A stretch of 8,774 nucleotides of DNA from UBA2450 sp045226015 (GTDB taxonomy: Bacteria > Bacillota_I > Bacilli_A > RFN20 > CAG-826). Positions within the stretch are counted from its first letter, which is position 1, and the number at the start of each line of letters is the position of its first letter. The DNA is taken from contig JBGVBY010000012.1 of assembly GCA_045226015.1 (NCBI GenBank), forward strand, positions 1 to 8,774, given 5' to 3'. Below are positions 6,307 to 8,774 of the stretch, piece by piece. Below the pieces are notes generated by a model. The model worked only from the letters and a program-made list of their open reading frames with translations, had not been told where the DNA came from and did no database searches. The position numbers and the translations under genes are program-made.

Positions 6307-8412
6307 ATGGAAAATCAAGAGCCAAAAAAAGTTGGATTACTGAAGTTTCTTCAAATGAGCATGGGCAGTCAGTTTGTGATACCGGTATATCAAAGAAACT
6401 ATACATGGACTGCAAACAAAGAAGTCAAACAGTATTTTGATGATTTAGAAAATGTTTTGAATGGAAAGTACGATAAGCATTTTCTTGGTATTTTAATATA
6501 CTTGGACACTCCAATTGATTATTCGACTAGGGAGTTTTCTGTGATTGATGGCCAACAAAGATTAACTACAACATTTTTGATCCTTTATGCTATTAAAAAC
6601 CTAATGATTGAAAATGGGTTAAAAGAAGAAGCAACAAAGTTGGAGAATCAATTTTTAATCAATCAATATGTTCCAGATAAAATGAAATTAAAATTAAAAC
6701 CACTTGTTGCTGATGATCAAGTATATAAACAAATTGTCTCGGATCAATTTGAAGATATTACAGAAAAGGGATCTAATGTCTTTAAGAATTACAATTGGGT
6801 TGTTGAAAGATTGAAAACACTTTTGAAAAAATATGATTTCAATTCTATCTTGATGGCTTTAGACAAACTTTACGTTGTTTGCGTTCCAGTAACGTCTAAT
6901 GATAGTCCACAGAAGATATTCGAAAGTATCAACTCTACCGGAGCTAAATTAGTAGCTTCTGACTTAATTAGGAATTTTATCTTAATGGATATCCCAAGCG
7001 AGACTCAAGAACTGTATTACAATCAATATTGGAAGAAAATTGAAGAGAACCTTACATCTGATTCTAAAAAAATCGAGTTATTTTTCAGAATGTTCTTGGC
7101 TTGCAAACTTAAAATATTACCAAACATAAGTGTTGTTTATTCAACATTTAAAGATTGGTTTACTACTGAATTTGAGGGTGGAAGAACAGTTGAAGACATT
7201 CTAAAAGAGATTGTGTCTTATTCTAAATATTACAATAGTTTATATAATAAACCTTTAGACAAAATTGATTCCGGCATAAGGTCAGCCATTAAAGATTTCC
7301 GAAACAATCTATCGGAAATGCCTGCTCCTTTATTAATGGAAATATATAATTTGTATTCAACAGTTGACGAAGAAGGAAATCCTTATGTTGATGCAAAACA
7401 ATTTAGCGAAATCATTAATTTGGTTAACGTTTATTTAATTCGTCGTTCTATTTGCGCTCTTGACACTAGTGATATTACTCGTCTTTTCCCTGTGGTATTG
7501 AAAGATGTTCTTAGCGAATGCGCCGGAAATTATAAGAGTATAGTTGATTTAACCAAGAAGAACCTTATTAATAAACAACGTGGAAAATCTGCTGCTATGC
7601 CTACAGATGATGACATTAGGAATTATCTCGCTACAGCTAATGTTTACAACAATAGAGTTACATTAAGAGTAATTTTTGACAAAATCGAAACGCATAATAA
7701 CCCAGCGCCTGTTGATCTATCAAAACTAAGCGTTGAACACCTAATGCCTCAAACAGCCACTAAGGAATGGCTTGATGCATTAGAAACTGATGCTGAAACT
7801 TATGAAAAGAATTTACACAGATTAGGCAACTTAACATTAGCAACAAGAGTCGATAACAGCAAAATGAAAAATAAGCCTTGGGAATTTAAAAAAGCCATTT
7901 TGTCTGATACATCACATTTAATTATGAACAAAAAGATCCTTGAAAAGGATTCATGGACACTCAAGGATATTGATGATAGAAACAAAGAACTGATCGAACA
8001 AATAATTGAGTTGTATCCATATCTTTCTGCATCATCTGAAGTGATAGCAAAACATGAGATTTCAATAGATTGGGATGGTGTTGTAGCATTGGCGGTTTTA
8101 TACGAAGAAGACGGAAGCGTTGAAGTTTTAGAAGGATCTGAAATCAAAAAATATGACGAAGATACTCCTGAATGGTGCGTTGATATGTTTAATACGCTTT
8201 TAGAAGACGGAATTGTTAAAGAGACCGACAATGGTGGAGTTTTCATAAAATCATTTATGTTTGTTGCACAGAAGAAGAATTCAACAGGTTTATCAGCAGC
8301 TGCTGGTTTAATTCTTGGTGGCAATAGAAACGGATGGGAATATTGGAAAGACGAAAGCGGAAAGCCACTAAACGATAACAAAGATCTGAAGAAAAAACTT
8401 AGCGAAAAATAA
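6307..8412 (+). CDS. GmrSD/SspE-like protein: DUF262, DUF1524 HNH nuclease and DUF4357-like tail
   Basis: The 701 residues form three parts. The DUF262 domain (about 10-250) shows IPVYQRNYTW (25-34), HFLG (58-61), the signature DGQQRLTT (81-88), FESINSTG (205-212) and SDLIRN (218-223). DGQQR is the nucleotide-hydrolysis motif in GmrS and SspE. The DUF1524 nuclease domain (about 400-570) shows EHLMPQ with H478, HRLGNLTL (504-511) with N508, and NSKMKNK (517-523), all catalytic-type residues kept. Residues about 597-690 resemble DUF4357: VEVLEGS (605-611) and SAAAGLILGG to NGW..WKD..GKPL (663-688). Known relatives use NTP hydrolysis to control cleavage of modified DNA, or sense host phosphorothioate marks. 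Its place after two adenine methylases suggests a modification-aware second nuclease, which is inference. It is strongly coupled to the next gene by TAATG. Confidence 0.88.
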   Translation: MENQEPKKVGLLKFLQMSMGSQFVIPVYQRNYTWTANKEVKQYFDDLENVLNGKYDKHFLGILIYLDTPIDYSTREFSVIDGQQRLTTTFLILYAIKNLMIENGLKEEATKLENQFLINQYVPDKMKLKLKPLVADDQVYKQIVSDQFEDITEKGSNVFKNYNWVVERLKTLLKKYDFNSILMALDKLYVVCVPVTSNDSPQKIFESINSTGAKLVASDLIRNFILMDIPSETQELYYNQYWKKIEENLTSDSKKIELFFRMFLACKLKILPNISVVYSTFKDWFTTEFEGGRTVEDILKEIVSYSKYYNSLYNKPLDKIDSGIRSAIKDFRNNLSEMPAPLLMEIYNLYSTVDEEGNPYVDAKQFSEIINLVNVYLIRRSICALDTSDITRLFPVVLKDVLSECAGNYKSIVDLTKKNLINKQRGKSAAMPTDDDIRNYLATANVYNNRVTLRVIFDKIETHNNPAPVDLSKLSVEHLMPQTATKEWLDALETDAETYEKNLHRLGNLTLATRVDNSKMKNKPWEFKKAILSDTSHLIMNKKILEKDSWTLKDIDDRNKELIEQIIELYPYLSASSEVIAKHEISIDWDGVVALAVLYEEDGSVEVLEGSEIKKYDEDTPEWCVDMFNTLLEDGIVKETDNGGVFIKSFMFVAQKKNSTGLSAAAGLILGGNRNGWEYWKDESGKPLNDNKDLKKKLSEK

Positions 8413-8678
8413 TGGATGGTAGATTTGATAGGGTATATTTCCTAAAGGCTGAGCCTAATTCAATAGAAAAAGTTAAACAGTTGTGTAGAGACTACAACAT
8501 AAACGATAATGGTGTATTTGAAAATGCTGCAAGCTTCCATTTTGCATGGGGTTTTGGGCCAGATGGAATTATCTATATTTCTCCAACCACCTTCCTTAAT
8601 CATAAACCAGATTTCAATTCGATTGAGGAGTTGGAAAATTACTTAGACCAATTTGTTTCTTACAAAAATATGGCATAA
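8412..8678 (+). CDS. Small protein of unknown function, last gene of the defence operon
   Basis: I do not recognise this 88-residue protein. It is soluble, with no signal peptide or membrane segment. It begins with a beta-like RVYFLKAEP stretch and a helix (about 17-30), then has an aromatic HFAWGFGPDG turn (43-52), IIYISPTTF, and a C-terminal helix SIEELENYLDQF. This suggests a compact alpha/beta fold with no visible catalytic or metal-binding pattern. Its ATG shares a base with the TAA of the GmrSD-like gene (TAATG) and lacks a Shine-Dalgarno sequence, so it is translated by reinitiation after that gene. The tight link suggests a partner, inhibitor or specificity factor for the large protein. 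A TAA stop and a terminator follow closely, which supports it as a real gene. Confidence 0.7.
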   Translation: MDGRFDRVYFLKAEPNSIEKVKQLCRDYNINDNGVFENAASFHFAWGFGPDGIIYISPTTFLNHKPDFNSIEELENYLDQFVSYKNMA

Positions 8679-8722
8679 ATTTCTAACGCAAGTAATTCAC
8701 GTTAATAGATATAGAATGCAAA

Positions 8723-8739
8723 TTACTACTTTGTAGTAA
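8723..8739. repeat. Short perfect hairpin between the last gene and the terminator
   Basis: TTACTAC (8723-8729) and GTAGTAA (8733-8739) form a 7-bp stem around TTT. It sits only five bases before the terminator stem. No T run follows it directly, so it is not a terminator by itself. It may stabilise the 3' end of the transcript or serve as a protein site. Confidence 0.4.
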
Positions 8740-8744
8740 AAGAT

Positions 8745-8767
8745 AACTGGAGTAAAATCCAGTTTTT
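8745..8767 (+). terminator. Intrinsic terminator of the defence operon
   Basis: AACTGGA (8745-8751) and TCCAGTT (8758-8764) form a perfect 7-bp stem around a six-base loop. The right arm runs into a five-T tract (8763-8767). It lies 67 bases after the last stop codon, which fits the end of the five-gene transcript. Confidence 0.7.
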
Positions 8768-8774
8768 AATTACG

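Larger units (their letters stand above)
2129..8678 (+). other. Five-gene defence operon: HNH nuclease, two adenine methylases, GmrSD-like protein, small protein
   Basis: Five same-strand genes are joined by an ATGA or longer overlap (about 3520-3532), a 3-base gap (4846-4848), a 12-base gap holding a ribosome binding site (6295-6306) and a TAATG overlap (8410-8414). Before the block is a 126-base gap with promoter-like elements, and after it a hairpin terminator. No internal gap has room for a separate conventional promoter. The block therefore looks like one transcription unit that couples a two-methylase Type II restriction system to a modified-DNA-type nuclease. Confidence 0.8.

Noticed and set aside
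7800..8381. Long open frame on the minus strand inside the GmrSD-like gene
   Set aside because: It is antisense to a well-supported domain-bearing protein, has Ser-rich low-information sequence typical of a reverse-strand shadow, and shows no family motif.
8679..8774. Possible attachment-site match between the regions flanking the defence block (2003-2128 and 8679-8774)
   Set aside because: Only short AT-rich similarities such as TTA..ATAGAT and TGCAA were seen; no direct repeat long enough to support an integration site was found.
1..8774. CRISPR arrays, tRNA or rRNA genes and insertion-sequence transposases
   Set aside because: No spaced repeat arrays, cloverleaf-like genes, rRNA segments or transposase motifs were seen by reading the window.

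Overview
The window reads as DNA from a low-GC Gram-positive bacterium (Bacillota). It has AT-rich coding sequence, AAGGAG-type ribosome binding sites and phage proteins of families common in Firmicutes prophages. TGA is used as a stop (at 3530) and tryptophan is encoded by TGG, so a Mycoplasma-type code is not indicated. No species can be named from the sequence. All seven complete genes and the one truncated gene lie on the + strand.

Positions 1-2002 are a phage early/replication region. It holds the 3' part of a BRO-N/KilAC antirepressor, a terminator-like hairpin, a 188-base leader with two mutually exclusive inverted repeats, a DUF4373-type replisome-organiser-like protein, and an overlapping small protein with a sigma-region-4-like helix-turn-helix (ArpU/late-regulator type). 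This is the order seen just before the packaging genes in many Firmicutes phages, so the window probably lies inside a prophage or a related integrative element.

Positions 2003-2128 are a 126-base intergenic region with a long interrupted hairpin, a possible extended -10 promoter and a good ribosome binding site. It launches a tight block of five genes (2129-8678). The genes are an HNH restriction endonuclease, two divergent but related alpha-class (D12-like) adenine-N6 DNA methyltransferases, a 701-residue GmrSD/SspE-like protein with DUF262, DUF1524 and DUF4357-like domains, and an 88-residue protein of unknown function. Junctions are ATGA, 3-base, 12-base and TAATG, so the block is almost certainly one transcript. 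It ends in a hairpin terminator near 8745-8767.

The first three genes look like a Type II restriction-modification system with two methylases, as expected for a non-palindromic target. The fourth gene belongs to a family that attacks or senses modified DNA (GmrSD, SspE, BrxU). Joining it to a two-methylase Type II system, with a DUF4357-like tail and a small partner, is the most interesting part of the window. The block is visibly more AT-rich than the phage genes before it, which fits its being acquired cargo.
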